64,000 nucleotides of DNA from Cystobacter fuscus DSM 2262. Lineage in GTDB: Bacteria; Myxococcota; Myxococcia; Myxococcales; Myxococcaceae. Below, piece by piece: positions 33,862-42,566 of this stretch. Location of the stretch: positions 310,001 through 374,000 of the forward strand of contig NZ_ANAH02000006.1 of NCBI RefSeq assembly GCF_000335475.2, given 5' to 3'. The translations under genes and the position numbers were made by a program. Position 1 is the stretch's first letter. Each line of letters starts with the position of its first letter. The notes under the pieces were generated by a model. That model searched no databases. It saw nothing but the letters and a program-made list of their open reading frames with translations, and had not been told where the DNA came from.

Positions 33862-35141
33862 CCGGCGAGCGTACGGGCGGGGTCCGTGGCGGCGGCGCGA
33901 TGGCTGGGGAACCAGGCTCCCGCCACCGCGGCGAGCAACCCGAGCCCCACCCCGCCCACCACCACCGTCCAGGGGAAGGAGAAGAAGCTGTCGGGCTTGA
34001 AGGGGAACTCGGGCAGCCAGGTGGCGGCGAGCCGATCGATGAGCACGGCCAGGAGGAGCGCGGCGAGGGTGCCCAGCACGCCACCGGCGAGACCCACCAC
34101 GCCCGCCTCGGCCAGGACGATGTTGCGCACGTCCGCGCGCGAGGCGCCCACGGCCTGCATGACGCCGATTTCCCGGGCCCGCGCGCGCACGGACGAGCTC
34201 AGCGCGTGGGCGATGTTCACCGCCGCGAGCACGCAGATGAGGATGGACAAGAGCGCCAGGGCAGACGTGACGAGCGTCACCGCCGCGCCCACGTTCTCCG
34301 CGAGCCGCCGCTCCTGGTCGTCGATCTCCAGGCCCATGTCCCGCACCGCCGCCATCAGCTCCGACACCCGGCCAGGGCTCGTGGCCACCAGGGTGACGCC
34401 GGAGTACGTCTCCGTGTCCTGGCCCAGCTCGCGGTTGAGGCGCACGGCCACCTCCAGCGGCAGGGTGATGCCCGCGAGCAGCGCCCGGTCCGAGGTGCCC
34501 ACCACCTGCGCCTGGGCGGAGATGACGGGCACGTTGGGCAGCGGCGCGGTGACGTAGGAGCGGTTGAAGTCCACCGGCAGTTGGAAGCCCTGGAGCATCT
34601 GCGACGAGAGCCTCGGCAGGCCGCGGGCCGGGGCGAAGGTGTTGTTGTAGATCTCCAGCAGGCGCGAGGAGATGAGCACCGGCAGCGGCTGGCCCGGCCC
34701 CGCGTCCACGAACTTCTCGCGCGGCACGTCGCCCTCGACGAGCCCGGGATCCACCCCCACCACGAGCAGATCCATGCCCATGCGCAGCCGGCGGCCGAAG
34801 AAGTCCCCGTTGTAGAGGCTCGCCGCGGGGGCGCGCACGTTCATCTTCCGGTAGACCTTCTCCACGCCGGGCAGCGCCTGGAGCCGCTCCACCATCACCG
34901 TGTCCAGCCGGCCCCCACCCAAGAGCGAGCCCAGCGACACCGTGGGCGGCACCACGTCCACCAGCCGCGCATCGGAGGGGAAGACGCGCTCGCGGATGAC
35001 GCGGCCCACGCCCAGGCCCAGCCCCACGAAGAAGACGAGCGCCCCCACGCCCATGGCCACGCCGAAGGCCGAGAAGAACGCGCCCCGCCGCTCGCGCGCC
35101 AGGCTCAACCGCACCAGTCTCGACAGCGCCGCGAGCCTCAT
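33858..35141 (-). CDS. ABC transporter permease, FtsX/MacB (LolC/E-like) family
   Basis: A 427-residue permease. One helix lies near the N-terminus (FFSAFGVAMGVGALVFFVGL, about 23-42), followed by a periplasmic MacB-type domain of some 220 residues and three helices at about 283-310, 335-362 and 385-410. The cytoplasmic EIGVMQAVGASRADVRNIV is the FtsX-family coupling segment. It overlaps the ATPase gene upstream by four bases. Such systems move lipoproteins or other substrates using periplasmic mechanical work without transmembrane channels. Confidence 0.88.
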   Translation of the reverse strand: MRLAALSRLVRLSLARERRGAFFSAFGVAMGVGALVFFVGLGLGVGRVIRERVFPSDARLVDVVPPTVSLGSLLGGGRLDTVMVERLQALPGVEKVYRKMNVRAPAASLYNGDFFGRRLRMGMDLLVVGVDPGLVEGDVPREKFVDAGPGQPLPVLISSRLLEIYNNTFAPARGLPRLSSQMLQGFQLPVDFNRSYVTAPLPNVPVISAQAQVVGTSDRALLAGITLPLEVAVRLNRELGQDTETYSGVTLVATSPGRVSELMAAVRDMGLEIDDQERRLAENVGAAVTLVTSALALLSILICVLAAVNIAHALSSSVRARAREIGVMQAVGASRADVRNIVLAEAGVVGLAGGVLGTLAALLLAVLIDRLAATWLPEFPFKPDSFFSFPWTVVVGGVGLGLLAAVAGAWFPSHRAAATDPARTLAG

Positions 35142-35833
35142 GACTGCCCTCCCGCCAGCAGGGGCCGGGCTTCCTCCACCAGCCGGCCCTCCTTGAGCCG
35201 CAGCACGCGCCGCGCCGCCGAGCTCATCCGATCCTCGTGCGTGACGGCGAGCAGCGTGAGGCCCTCGTGGTGCAACTCCTGGAAGAGCGAGATGACGCCC
35301 GCGCCCGTGGCGGCGTCGAGGTTGCCGGTGGGCTCGTCACACAGCAGCAGCTTCGGGCCCGTGAAGAGCGCCCGGGCGATGGCCACGCGCTGCCGCTCGC
35401 CTCCGGACAGCCGCACCGGCGCGCGATCCTTCTTCGCCAGCAGGCCCACCCGGTCGAGCAGTGCCTCGGCGCGCTTGCGCGCGTCGACGGGCGCGGCGCC
35501 GAAGTGCGAGGGCAGGAGCACGTTCTCCACCGCGGACAGGTTGGGGATGAGGTGGAAGGACTGGAAGACGAAGCCCACGTGCTCGTTGCGGAAGCGCGCG
35601 AGCGCCGGCTCCTTCAAGCCGGTCAGCTTCACGCCCGCCACCTCCACCTCGCCCTGGTAGTCCACGTCCAGGCCGCCGAGCAGGTGCAGCAGCGTGGACT
35701 TGCCACTGCCGGACGGGCCCACCACGGCCACGAAGTCCCCCTGCTCCATGTCCAGTGACAAGCCATCGAGCACGCGCACCTCGCTGCCCTCGCCGTCCTG
35801 GTAGCGTTTGACGATGTCGCGCGCGCGGATCAC
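35138..35833 (-). CDS. ABC transporter ATPase, LolD/MacB type
   Basis: A 231-residue ATPase. Walker A is GPSGSGKST (about 39-47), the Q-loop VFQSFHLIP, the signature LSGGERQRVAIARAL, Walker B LLLCDEPTGNLD and the H-loop AVTHEDR. Size and the E-x-T-G-N-L-D form match LolD and MacB N-terminal domains. It overlaps by four bases with genes on both sides and works with the permease encoded next. Confidence 0.95.
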   Translation of the reverse strand: MIRARDIVKRYQDGEGSEVRVLDGLSLDMEQGDFVAVVGPSGSGKSTLLHLLGGLDVDYQGEVEVAGVKLTGLKEPALARFRNEHVGFVFQSFHLIPNLSAVENVLLPSHFGAAPVDARKRAEALLDRVGLLAKKDRAPVRLSGGERQRVAIARALFTGPKLLLCDEPTGNLDAATGAGVISLFQELHHEGLTLLAVTHEDRMSSAARRVLRLKEGRLVEEARPLLAGGQS

Positions 35834-37437
35834 GGGCGGGCCGCCAGCCAGAGGGTGAGTTCCGCCTGCAGGGCCTTGTCCTTGCCGGACACGGCCAGCG
35901 TCACCGCGCGCAGGTCATCCGTGGCGTCCAGGAAGCGCACCGTGGTCGCCTTGATGGCGAAGCCGCCAATCCCCCACGCCTCGGAGGGCAGCGCCTTCAC
36001 CGCCTCGGCGAGCTTCCGCAGGTCCAACACCGCGCCCAACGCCGGCTCCTGGAGCACCCCACGCAGTTGCTCCGCCACGGGAGGCGCGCCCGGAGCCGCC
36101 GCGAGCCGGGGCAGCATCGACTCCAGCCGGGCCCGCGGCGCCGCGACCACCACCTTGTCCCCCACCGAGGCCAGGTGCGCGCCCTCGCCCCGCGCGTACG
36201 TGGTGAGGTAGACGCGCTGGCCATTCACGTCGGTGGGTTGGATGTCGGCGCCGAAGCGCTTGGCGACGGGGGGCAGCTTCTCCAGCAGCGAGGCGACACC
36301 CGCCGCGTCCTTGCCATCCCCCACCGCCACCAGCTGCACGTAGCGGAAGGGGTTGGTGCGCCGGGGATCCAACGAGGGCAGGCCCGCGCCCAGTTGCACC
36401 GTGGGCGACAGGGACACGCCCGCCACGCTGCCGGGCTCGAGCCGATCCAGCAGCTCGCCCTTCACGTCGAAGCCGCTTTCCTGCACCGCCCGGGTGACGA
36501 AGGAGCCCGCCAGGTAGGGCCAGAAATCGTTGAGCCGCGCGGGGTCGCCCTGGTAGCGCAGCACGAGGAAGCTGTCCTCGGGCAGGTAGCCGAGCAGTTC
36601 CGCCCCCTTCTGGGGAGAGAACGCGGCGAGCGTGTCCTGGGCCCCGGGCCACGGCGTGTCCATGCGCACGGTGAGGGCACGATCGCCGAGCGAGCCCACC
36701 AGCGTCACCCCCTGGGTGGTGCCCGCCGGAACGAGGAACCCCACCCCGCCGGGAAGGAAGGCGTAGAAGTCGCGCTCGGTGGGCAGCCGCTTGAGGGAAT
36801 CGGCCAGGAGCGGCTCCCCCTCGAGCGACTTTTCGAGGGGAAGCGTGGCGAAGCCGGAGAGCCGGGGCACCACCTCACCCGGTCCCACCAGGGCGTAGCC
36901 GTCGGTGAGCAGCAGGCCCAGCGAGGGCGCGCTCGCGGTGGGACGGCTGAAGGTGAGCAGCGTGCCGCCGGGGACCTTCTGCTCCGCGCGCTCGGAGGCG
37001 CCCAGCCTGTCCCGGGCCAGCCGGGCGAAGGTCTCCGTCAACAGCTTCTCGTCCTTCATCCCCAGCACGGAGAAGGCCTGCTGGCCGCCGAGCAGGGCCA
37101 CGCCCACGCCGCGCGAGGGCTCGATGCCCGCGGCCTCCATGGCCTGGCGGTTGCGCAGGTCCACGCCCACCTGACGCATGATGCTGGAGACGAGCGCCTC
37201 GGCGGACTGGGCGTTCTGGAGCTGCGCGGCGAAGTTGGCCAGCTTGAGGTTCTGCAAGCGCGCGAGCTTCTCGCCGAGCACGCCGACGTCCGGCACGACG
37301 AGCGACACCTGGGCGTCGCGGGGCAGGAAGCGGGCGGGGTTGAACGTCTTCACGCCCTCCTGCTTGTCACCGCAGCGGGAGCAACCGGCGAAGACGAGCA
37401 GCACGAGCAGGAGCCAGGGTGAGGCGCGGCGGAGCAT
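35830..37437 (-). CDS. Large DUF3352-like lipoprotein, first gene of ABC operon
   Basis: A 535-residue lipoprotein: ATG 37437, signal ASPWLLLVLLVFAGC (lipobox FAGC, Cys18), then ARFLPRDAQVSLVVPDVGVL. The body alternates beta-strands and helices and resembles DUF3352-type proteins, including the smaller one at 13100. It overlaps the LolD-like ATPase gene by four bases, which suggests a lipoprotein handled by, or acting with, this MacB/LolC-type system. There is no good ribosome site near 37437. The frame is open to 37539 but lacks a better start. Confidence 0.78.
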   Translation of the reverse strand: MLRRASPWLLLVLLVFAGCSRCGDKQEGVKTFNPARFLPRDAQVSLVVPDVGVLGEKLARLQNLKLANFAAQLQNAQSAEALVSSIMRQVGVDLRNRQAMEAAGIEPSRGVGVALLGGQQAFSVLGMKDEKLLTETFARLARDRLGASERAEQKVPGGTLLTFSRPTASAPSLGLLLTDGYALVGPGEVVPRLSGFATLPLEKSLEGEPLLADSLKRLPTERDFYAFLPGGVGFLVPAGTTQGVTLVGSLGDRALTVRMDTPWPGAQDTLAAFSPQKGAELLGYLPEDSFLVLRYQGDPARLNDFWPYLAGSFVTRAVQESGFDVKGELLDRLEPGSVAGVSLSPTVQLGAGLPSLDPRRTNPFRYVQLVAVGDGKDAAGVASLLEKLPPVAKRFGADIQPTDVNGQRVYLTTYARGEGAHLASVGDKVVVAAPRARLESMLPRLAAAPGAPPVAEQLRGVLQEPALGAVLDLRKLAEAVKALPSEAWGIGGFAIKATTVRFLDATDDLRAVTLAVSGKDKALQAELTLWLAARP

Positions 37438-37549
37438 AGAAGGGAGAGTGCAGACGGCCTCGGCCCCGGAGTCAAATTCTTCGTGCGGGCTTCCGGGGCC
37501 CCCGTCCAGGAACCAACCGGTCAGCGGGTACGCCGACACCTCGCCCGGC

Positions 37550-38359
37550 CTAGCGGACGCGCGTGCCGTGGGGCAGCGGCGCCGAGGTCTCCTCGCTGAA
37601 CTCCATGAAGCGCTCCATCTCCCGCACCGTCTCGTCCGTGGCGCTCGCCCCGGCGCTCAGCACGTCGAGCTGCCGCGACACGCTCTCCGGATCCCGGATG
37701 GCGATGGACTGCTCGTGCGTGAGCCGCATCAGGTCCTCGATGCTCGCGAGCTGGTGGCTCACCACCTCGCGGCTCTCTCCCGCCAGCTCGAAGCGCGCGA
37801 GCCGGCGCTTGAGGATCTCCAGGCGCTTCTCCTTCACGTCCTTGATGCGCGCGTTGGTCTCCTGCGCCAGCTCCGCCTCCAGCGAGCGCACGTCCTTCTC
37901 CAGCGACTGCCGCTCCGCCGGGTTGAGGTACGCGCGGTACTGGTTGAGCGCGGCGATGAGCCGCAGGAAGGAGGTGAGCAGCGCATCCAGCCGCTCCTCG
38001 CTGCTGGTGGCCAGCACGCGGCCTCCCGGCAGCCGCGCGTAGTTGGCGAGGATCTTCTCCTTGAGCCCCACCAACTGCTGGTAGTGCTCGCGCTGCGAGG
38101 GCGCCAGGTCCTTGAGCAGCGCCTCCACCTGCTGCCGCGCGGCCTCCGTGTCCTGCGCGTCGGGCCCGCGCGAGCGCACCGCCCGCTTGAAGCGCGAGGA
38201 GGAGAGAGCCCCCACGAGGTACACCCCCTCGACGCCGAGCGCCACCAGCGCGGGCAGCGGCTCGCCGGTGAGCGCCGCCGACGCCCCGGCGGTCAACAAG
38301 CCCACCAGGTTGGCGGGCATCAGGAAGGCGGCCTTCAGGAAGTTCGGAGTGCGGGCCAC
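37550..38359 (-). CDS. Coiled-coil protein with N-terminal membrane segment
   Basis: A 269-residue protein I do not recognise. One or two hydrophobic stretches lie at about 8-55 (FLMPANLVGLLTAGASAALT, LVALGVEGVYLVGAL), followed by more than 180 residues of Glu/Arg/Leu-rich helix with coiled-coil character (ERQSLEKDVRSLEAELAQE, VKEKRLEILKRRLARFELAG). GTG 38359 is the start. It is third after the PspA and substrate-binding-protein genes on the same strand, 39 bases downstream, so it probably works with them at the membrane. Confidence 0.72.
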   Translation of the reverse strand: MARTPNFLKAAFLMPANLVGLLTAGASAALTGEPLPALVALGVEGVYLVGALSSSRFKRAVRSRGPDAQDTEAARQQVEALLKDLAPSQREHYQQLVGLKEKILANYARLPGGRVLATSSEERLDALLTSFLRLIAALNQYRAYLNPAERQSLEKDVRSLEAELAQETNARIKDVKEKRLEILKRRLARFELAGESREVVSHQLASIEDLMRLTHEQSIAIRDPESVSRQLDVLSAGASATDETVREMERFMEFSEETSAPLPHGTRVR

Positions 38360-38398
38360 GTCAGTTCTCGCCAGCGAGGCGCCTCGCGGACAGGGGCC

Positions 38399-39586
38399 TC
38401 ATGGCCCTCGCGCCTCCGACACGTATTTCAGCGCGCCGAGATCGCGAGTGTCCTCGGCTGGCGGTGCCTTCGCCGTGCGCCTGATCTTCTGGTAGAGCGC
38501 CGAGGCGCTCTGGAAGAGTTCGTCATAGGTGACGGGCGCCTCGCCGGAAAGCCCGAAGAAGGCCCGATTGTCCGCCAGTGTCGCCGGGGGAGCGCTGCGG
38601 ATGGCCTCGGACGGGTCTCCCAGGTAGGGGGCCACCTCGCCGAGCAGCCGCGCCGCGGGCCCTGGATCCTTCGCCACGCTCTGCCCCGCGTCCAGCAGGC
38701 CGCGGATGATGCGCCGCATGGCGTCCGGGTAGCGCGCGGCGTAGTCGCCCCGGGCCACCAGCACCGTGGCTACCAGGTGCGGCGCGTCCGCCGTGGTGGC
38801 CAGCACCTGACCGCCCCTGTCCCTCGCGGCCAGCTCCACGTCGCCCCACAGGCCCGCCACCGCGTCCGCCCGGCCCTCGCGCAGCGCCCGGCCCGCGTCC
38901 AGCGTGGAGGGCAGGTCCACCCACCGCACGTCCGACATGCGCAGGCCCGCGCGCGAGAGCACCCACAGCGCGAAATAGGAGGAGGAGCCCGCGGGGTACA
39001 CGCCCAGGCGCTTGCCGCGCAGCTGCGCGAGCTCCGTCACGCCCACCGCCGCCAGCGCCTCCTGCCCGCGGCTGCGGCCCACGAGCAACACCGTGCGCGG
39101 CGCCGCGTCCCGGAGCGCGGGCAGCCATGCCGCCAGCCGGTCCACCGAGAGCACCGCCAGGTCCACCCCGCCGTGCTCCGCGCCCACCGAGAGCGCCTGC
39201 CGCAGCTCGTCCTCGTTGGCGAAAACGACGGCGCGCGCGTCCATGGCATAGGCCGTCTTGAGCACGCCCTGCGCCGCGCCCGGGGCAGGCGCGGGGTTGT
39301 CCAGCGTCGAGGCGCCCCCCGTGGCCAGGAGCAGCGCCGCCGCCGAGCCGCGCGCGGTGAAGCCGATGAGGGTGGGCCGCAGGGGCACCGAGGCCAGGTC
39401 CGCCATGGGCGCCGTCACGCCCGCGGGGAAGTCTCCCGGCGACAGGCGCACGGCGTCCTTGGCGGCCGGGAAGAAGCGCGCCTGGAGCCGGTCCAGGTAC
39501 CCCAGGGGCGAGGCCAGGAGCCACGCGGCCCCCAGGGCGCACAGAATCAGGAACGGAATGAGGCCGGGTCCGCGTCGCAACGCCAT
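38399..39586 (-). CDS. NMT1/SsuA-like substrate-binding protein, membrane-anchored
   Basis: A 395-residue protein with an uncleaved N-terminal anchor ([20 protein letters not shown]) and a type II periplasmic-binding-protein fold. [20 protein letters not shown] and [20 protein letters not shown] are typical of NMT1/THI5/SsuA-like binding proteins. No transporter permease or ATPase is adjacent. The downstream coiled-coil gene and upstream pspA suggest a membrane-linked sensing role instead of nutrient import. It lies 25 bases after pspA. Confidence 0.78.
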   Translation of the reverse strand: MALRRGPGLIPFLILCALGAAWLLASPLGYLDRLQARFFPAAKDAVRLSPGDFPAGVTAPMADLASVPLRPTLIGFTARGSAAALLLATGGASTLDNPAPAPGAAQGVLKTAYAMDARAVVFANEDELRQALSVGAEHGGVDLAVLSVDRLAAWLPALRDAAPRTVLLVGRSRGQEALAAVGVTELAQLRGKRLGVYPAGSSSYFALWVLSRAGLRMSDVRWVDLPSTLDAGRALREGRADAVAGLWGDVELAARDRGGQVLATTADAPHLVATVLVARGDYAARYPDAMRRIIRGLLDAGQSVAKDPGPAARLLGEVAPYLGDPSEAIRSAPPATLADNRAFFGLSGEAPVTYDELFQSASALYQKIRRTAKAPPAEDTRDLGALKYVSEARGP

Positions 39587-39611
39587 CAGAGCGGCCTCCC
39601 TCGTCCCACGG

Positions 39612-40346
39612 CTACTTGATCTCCACCTTCTTGCCGATGGTCTTCTCCGGACCGGCGCTCACGTCGGACACCGGCGCGGGGCTGTCCAGGCCCATCTCCA
39701 TCTTCATCTGCTTCACGAGGTCCATCGCCTGCAGGTGCTCGGCGTCCTCCTCGATCTGCACGGCCTGGTGGTCCACCGAGTCGAGCGCCATCTGCATGCG
39801 CGCCTCGTTGACGGCCGCCTTCTCCTGCACCTTGCGCAGCATCTCGCCGTGCGTCTGGTCGATGCCCGCGACGGTGAAGGACTCCATGGCGTCGGCCACC
39901 TTGGACTGCCACTGGGCGCGGCGCGCGTCGCGGATGGCCGTCATGGCCTCCTGCGTCTTGCGCTCCTTCTCACGCATGAAGGACTTCTTCAGGCTGAGCG
40001 ACTTCTCGTACGCCTGCTTGGCCGTGTCCAGCTGCTGCTGGTTGCGCTCCAGGGCGCCCTTCTCGATCTGCAGCTTGCTCGCGTACTGGGCCGCCAGGTC
40101 GTCACGCCCCGCCTGGATGGCCGCCTTCACCTTGGCCGTCAGGTCGCGGATGTCCTGCTGGTACTTGGCGTTCTCCTTCTCCAGGAGCGTCAGGTTCGCC
40201 CGCACCATGGCGATGGACTCGTTCATCTTCGGTACCTGATCGTTCAGGTCCCGGATGTTCTGCTCGAGGATGAGCTCCGGATCCTCGATGGAGGAGACGA
40301 AGAAGCCAGCGAAGCTGCGCATTGCCCTCTTGAACCGTTGCCACAT
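39612..40346 (-). CDS. pspA: PspA/IM30 (ESCRT-III-like) membrane-protecting protein
   Basis: A 244-residue, almost entirely helical protein that begins [20 protein letters not shown] and has [20 protein letters not shown], the diagnostic first helices of PspA/IM30. A long hairpin coiled coil covers about 30-150, with a Gln/Lys-rich region and a short acidic C-terminus ([11 protein letters not shown]). These proteins coat and repair stressed inner membranes. ATG 40346 has GGAGGAGG about 13 bases upstream. It leads a three-gene unit with the binding protein and coiled-coil protein. I found no pspF-like activator or sigma-54 site. Confidence 0.9.
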   Translation of the reverse strand: MWQRFKRAMRSFAGFFVSSIEDPELILEQNIRDLNDQVPKMNESIAMVRANLTLLEKENAKYQQDIRDLTAKVKAAIQAGRDDLAAQYASKLQIEKGALERNQQQLDTAKQAYEKSLSLKKSFMREKERKTQEAMTAIRDARRAQWQSKVADAMESFTVAGIDQTHGEMLRKVQEKAAVNEARMQMALDSVDHQAVQIEEDAEHLQAMDLVKQMKMEMGLDSPAPVSDVSAGPEKTIGKKVEIK

Positions 40347-40538
40347 GGCGGGTGTCGACCTCCTCCACTGCGAGTCCTTGGGGGACTACCTTACACCAGC
40401 CCACCCAGCTTACCACGCGTGCCGAATCTCCTGCGTTTCTACGCTTCGCGCACGGGGTTCATTGCCAGCGGGCCCTCGGGGCCCTGGTGGGTCCGCCCGG
40501 AGTGCGAGCGGACCCGACCTCCGGGAAGCGGGGCGCCG

Positions 40539-41930
40539 TCAGCGGGCGCGGGCGGCGGAGCGGGCACGGGAGGGGGGCCGGGCGCGCGCGGTGAGGCGGG
40601 CGGAGTGGTGGCGGGCATTGGCGGCCACGGCGGCGGCGTCCAGGGTGAGCAGTGCCCTGTCCTTGAGGACGAGCCGCCCATCGATGACCACGTGCACCAC
40701 GTCGGAAGCGCGCGCGGCGTAGACGAGCGGAGAGAGCACGTCGGCCGGGTCGGACGGCTGGGCGTGCAGGCCGGACAGGTCCACCACGGTGACGTCGGCG
40801 CGCTTGCCCATCTCCAGCGAGCCCAGCTCGGCCTCCAGGCCCAGGGCGCGGGCGCCCCCGAGCGTGGCCATCTCCAGGACGCGCTCGGCGGGCATGCCCC
40901 GGGGGCCCACCCGTGGCTTGTGCAGCAGCGCCGCCAGCCGCATCTCCCCGAACATGTCCAGGTTGTTGTTGCACGCGGCGCCGTCCGCGCCGAGGCAGAC
41001 GGTCACGCCCTCGTCGAGCAGCTCCGGCACCGGGGCGATGCCCGAGGCGAGCTTGAGGTTGGAGCCCGGGCAGTGGCACACCACCGTGCCCGTGTCCCGG
41101 AGCAGACGGCGCTCGGCGTCGGACAGCCACACACAGTGGGCGAGCGTCACGTGAGGCCCGGTGAGGCCCACCTCGTGGAACCACTCCACGTTGTCCCGGC
41201 CGGTGAGCTGGCGCACCCCGTCGCACTCGGCGCGGTTCTCGCTCGCGTGGGTGTGGATGCGCACGCCCTTCTCGCGCGCCAGCCGTCCCACCTCGCGCAA
41301 GAGCTTCTCCGTGCAGGACAGGACGAAGCGCGGGGTGAGGGCGTAGCGCAGCCGTCCGCCGTGGGTGCCGTGCCAGCGCTCCAGCAGCGTGAGGCTCTCG
41401 GCCAGCGAGTCCTCGGTGGACTCGGCGAGGCCCGGAGGCACGTCGGGCGCGTCCATCATCGCCTTGCCGCCGGTGAGCCGGAAGCCGCAGTCCCGGGCGG
41501 ACTCGAAGACGGCGTCGTAGTGGCGCACCGTCCCCATGTCGAGCGCGGCCGTGGAGCCCGAGCGGATGAGCTCCGCGAAGGTGAGATCCGCCGAGGCGCG
41601 CATGGAGTCCGGGTCGTGCGCGGCCTCGAAGGGCCAGATGCGCTCACGCAGCCAGTCGAGCAGCTCCAGCCCATCCGCCCGGTTGCGGAAGAGCGTCTGA
41701 CAGGCATGCAGGTGGCCGTGGACGAAGCCGGGCAGCACCACCTGGCCCCTCACGTCCAGCACCCGGAGCCCCGCGCCCCGCGGGCGCAAGCCGCGGCCCA
41801 CGCGAGCGATGCGGCCCTCCTGGATGAGGATGTCGGCCTCCGCGAGCACCTCGCGCTCGCGGTTCATCGTCACGACGGTGCCGTTGGTGAGGAGGAGGTC
41901 CACGGTCCGAGGGGTATTACCACGGTTCAT
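40539..41930 (-). CDS. Amidohydrolase (cytosine/MTA-SAH deaminase-like)
   Basis: A 463-residue metal-dependent hydrolase of the TRZ/ATZ/SsnA deaminase group. Metal ligands are visible in [16 protein letters not shown] (HxH), [14 protein letters not shown] (His), THVTLAHC-type [15 protein letters not shown] (His) and [12 protein letters not shown] (Asp). ATG 41930 has GGAG six bases upstream. The last 25 residues are Arg/Ala-rich and unusual for the family. Likely substrates are purine or pyrimidine derivatives such as methylthioadenosine or guanine. That would suit the salvage genes 3 kb away, but this is inference. Confidence 0.88.
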   Translation of the reverse strand: MNRGNTPRTVDLLLTNGTVVTMNREREVLAEADILIQEGRIARVGRGLRPRGAGLRVLDVRGQVVLPGFVHGHLHACQTLFRNRADGLELLDWLRERIWPFEAAHDPDSMRASADLTFAELIRSGSTAALDMGTVRHYDAVFESARDCGFRLTGGKAMMDAPDVPPGLAESTEDSLAESLTLLERWHGTHGGRLRYALTPRFVLSCTEKLLREVGRLAREKGVRIHTHASENRAECDGVRQLTGRDNVEWFHEVGLTGPHVTLAHCVWLSDAERRLLRDTGTVVCHCPGSNLKLASGIAPVPELLDEGVTVCLGADGAACNNNLDMFGEMRLAALLHKPRVGPRGMPAERVLEMATLGGARALGLEAELGSLEMGKRADVTVVDLSGLHAQPSDPADVLSPLVYAARASDVVHVVIDGRLVLKDRALLTLDAAAVAANARHHSARLTARARPPSRARSAARAR

Positions 41931-41957
41931 GGCCGCTCCAGCCAAAGACACTCGTCC

Positions 41958-42491
41958 TCAGCAGGATTGGCCACACACCCGGGTCGTCCCGTTGGGGCAC
42001 ACCGTGGCGTTGGTGCCCTGCTCCCGGCAGGTGACGTTGCAGTTGCCAGTGCCCTGGCAGTCCACCCGGCAGGAGCCCGTGCAGGTGACATTGCAATTGC
42101 CCACGCGCTCGCAACTCACCGTGCTGGCGGGCCCCACGGTGAACGCGCAGTTGGACGCATCCGAGCAGCGCTGCCGGCAGTTGGCCCCACACCGGGACTC
42201 GCAGGAGCCGACCCGGCCACATTCCAGGTCGCAATCCGTCTCACAGGTGGTGGTGCAGTTGTTGCCCCCGGTGCAGCGGTGCTGGCAGCCATCGCCGCAG
42301 CGCACGTCGCAATCCGGGCCATCCGCGCACGCCAGGGAGCAGCCCGGCTCCATGCACTCGCCCGTGCACCGGGGCTCGGGCTTGCACGTGCAGGTATCTC
42401 CCACGCATTCCACCTGGCCGCCCTCGAAGATCCGGGCACAGCCAGGAGCCAGTGACAGCAGCAGGAGGACGGGAACGAGGTGTTTGATCAT
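41958..42491 (-). CDS. Cysteine-rich repeat lipoprotein
   Basis: A 177-residue exported protein. A signal peptide ends LAPGC (lipobox), followed by about 150 residues with more than 30 cysteines. These occur as short units of CxxxC, CxxxxxC and NCxxxC type ([26 protein letters not shown]). TGNCNVTC and VGNCNVTC repeat almost exactly. No CXXCH heme motif is present, so disulfide-linked repeats or metal binding are more likely. Similar Cys-rich repeats occur in myxobacterial outer-surface proteins. It lies 28 bases upstream of the amidohydrolase start on the same strand. Confidence 0.75.
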   Translation of the reverse strand: MIKHLVPVLLLLSLAPGCARIFEGGQVECVGDTCTCKPEPRCTGECMEPGCSLACADGPDCDVRCGDGCQHRCTGGNNCTTTCETDCDLECGRVGSCESRCGANCRQRCSDASNCAFTVGPASTVSCERVGNCNVTCTGSCRVDCQGTGNCNVTCREQGTNATVCPNGTTRVCGQSC

Positions 42492-42566
42492 GGCCGCGCA
42501 TCCTAGGGAGGTGCACCCCACCCCGCGATGGGCTCCGTCCAGTACCCAACGCCCCGCGACCTCTGC

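Noticed and set aside
40400-40430. Possible sigma-54 site upstream of pspA (GGCAC...GC on the minus strand)
   Set aside because: The GG to GC spacing is 12 bases, not the required 10, and the TTGC half is missing.
39258-42455. 1065-codon plus-strand open frame
   Set aside because: Antisense to the binding protein, pspA and amidohydrolase genes, all of which have clear motifs; the translation is low complexity.
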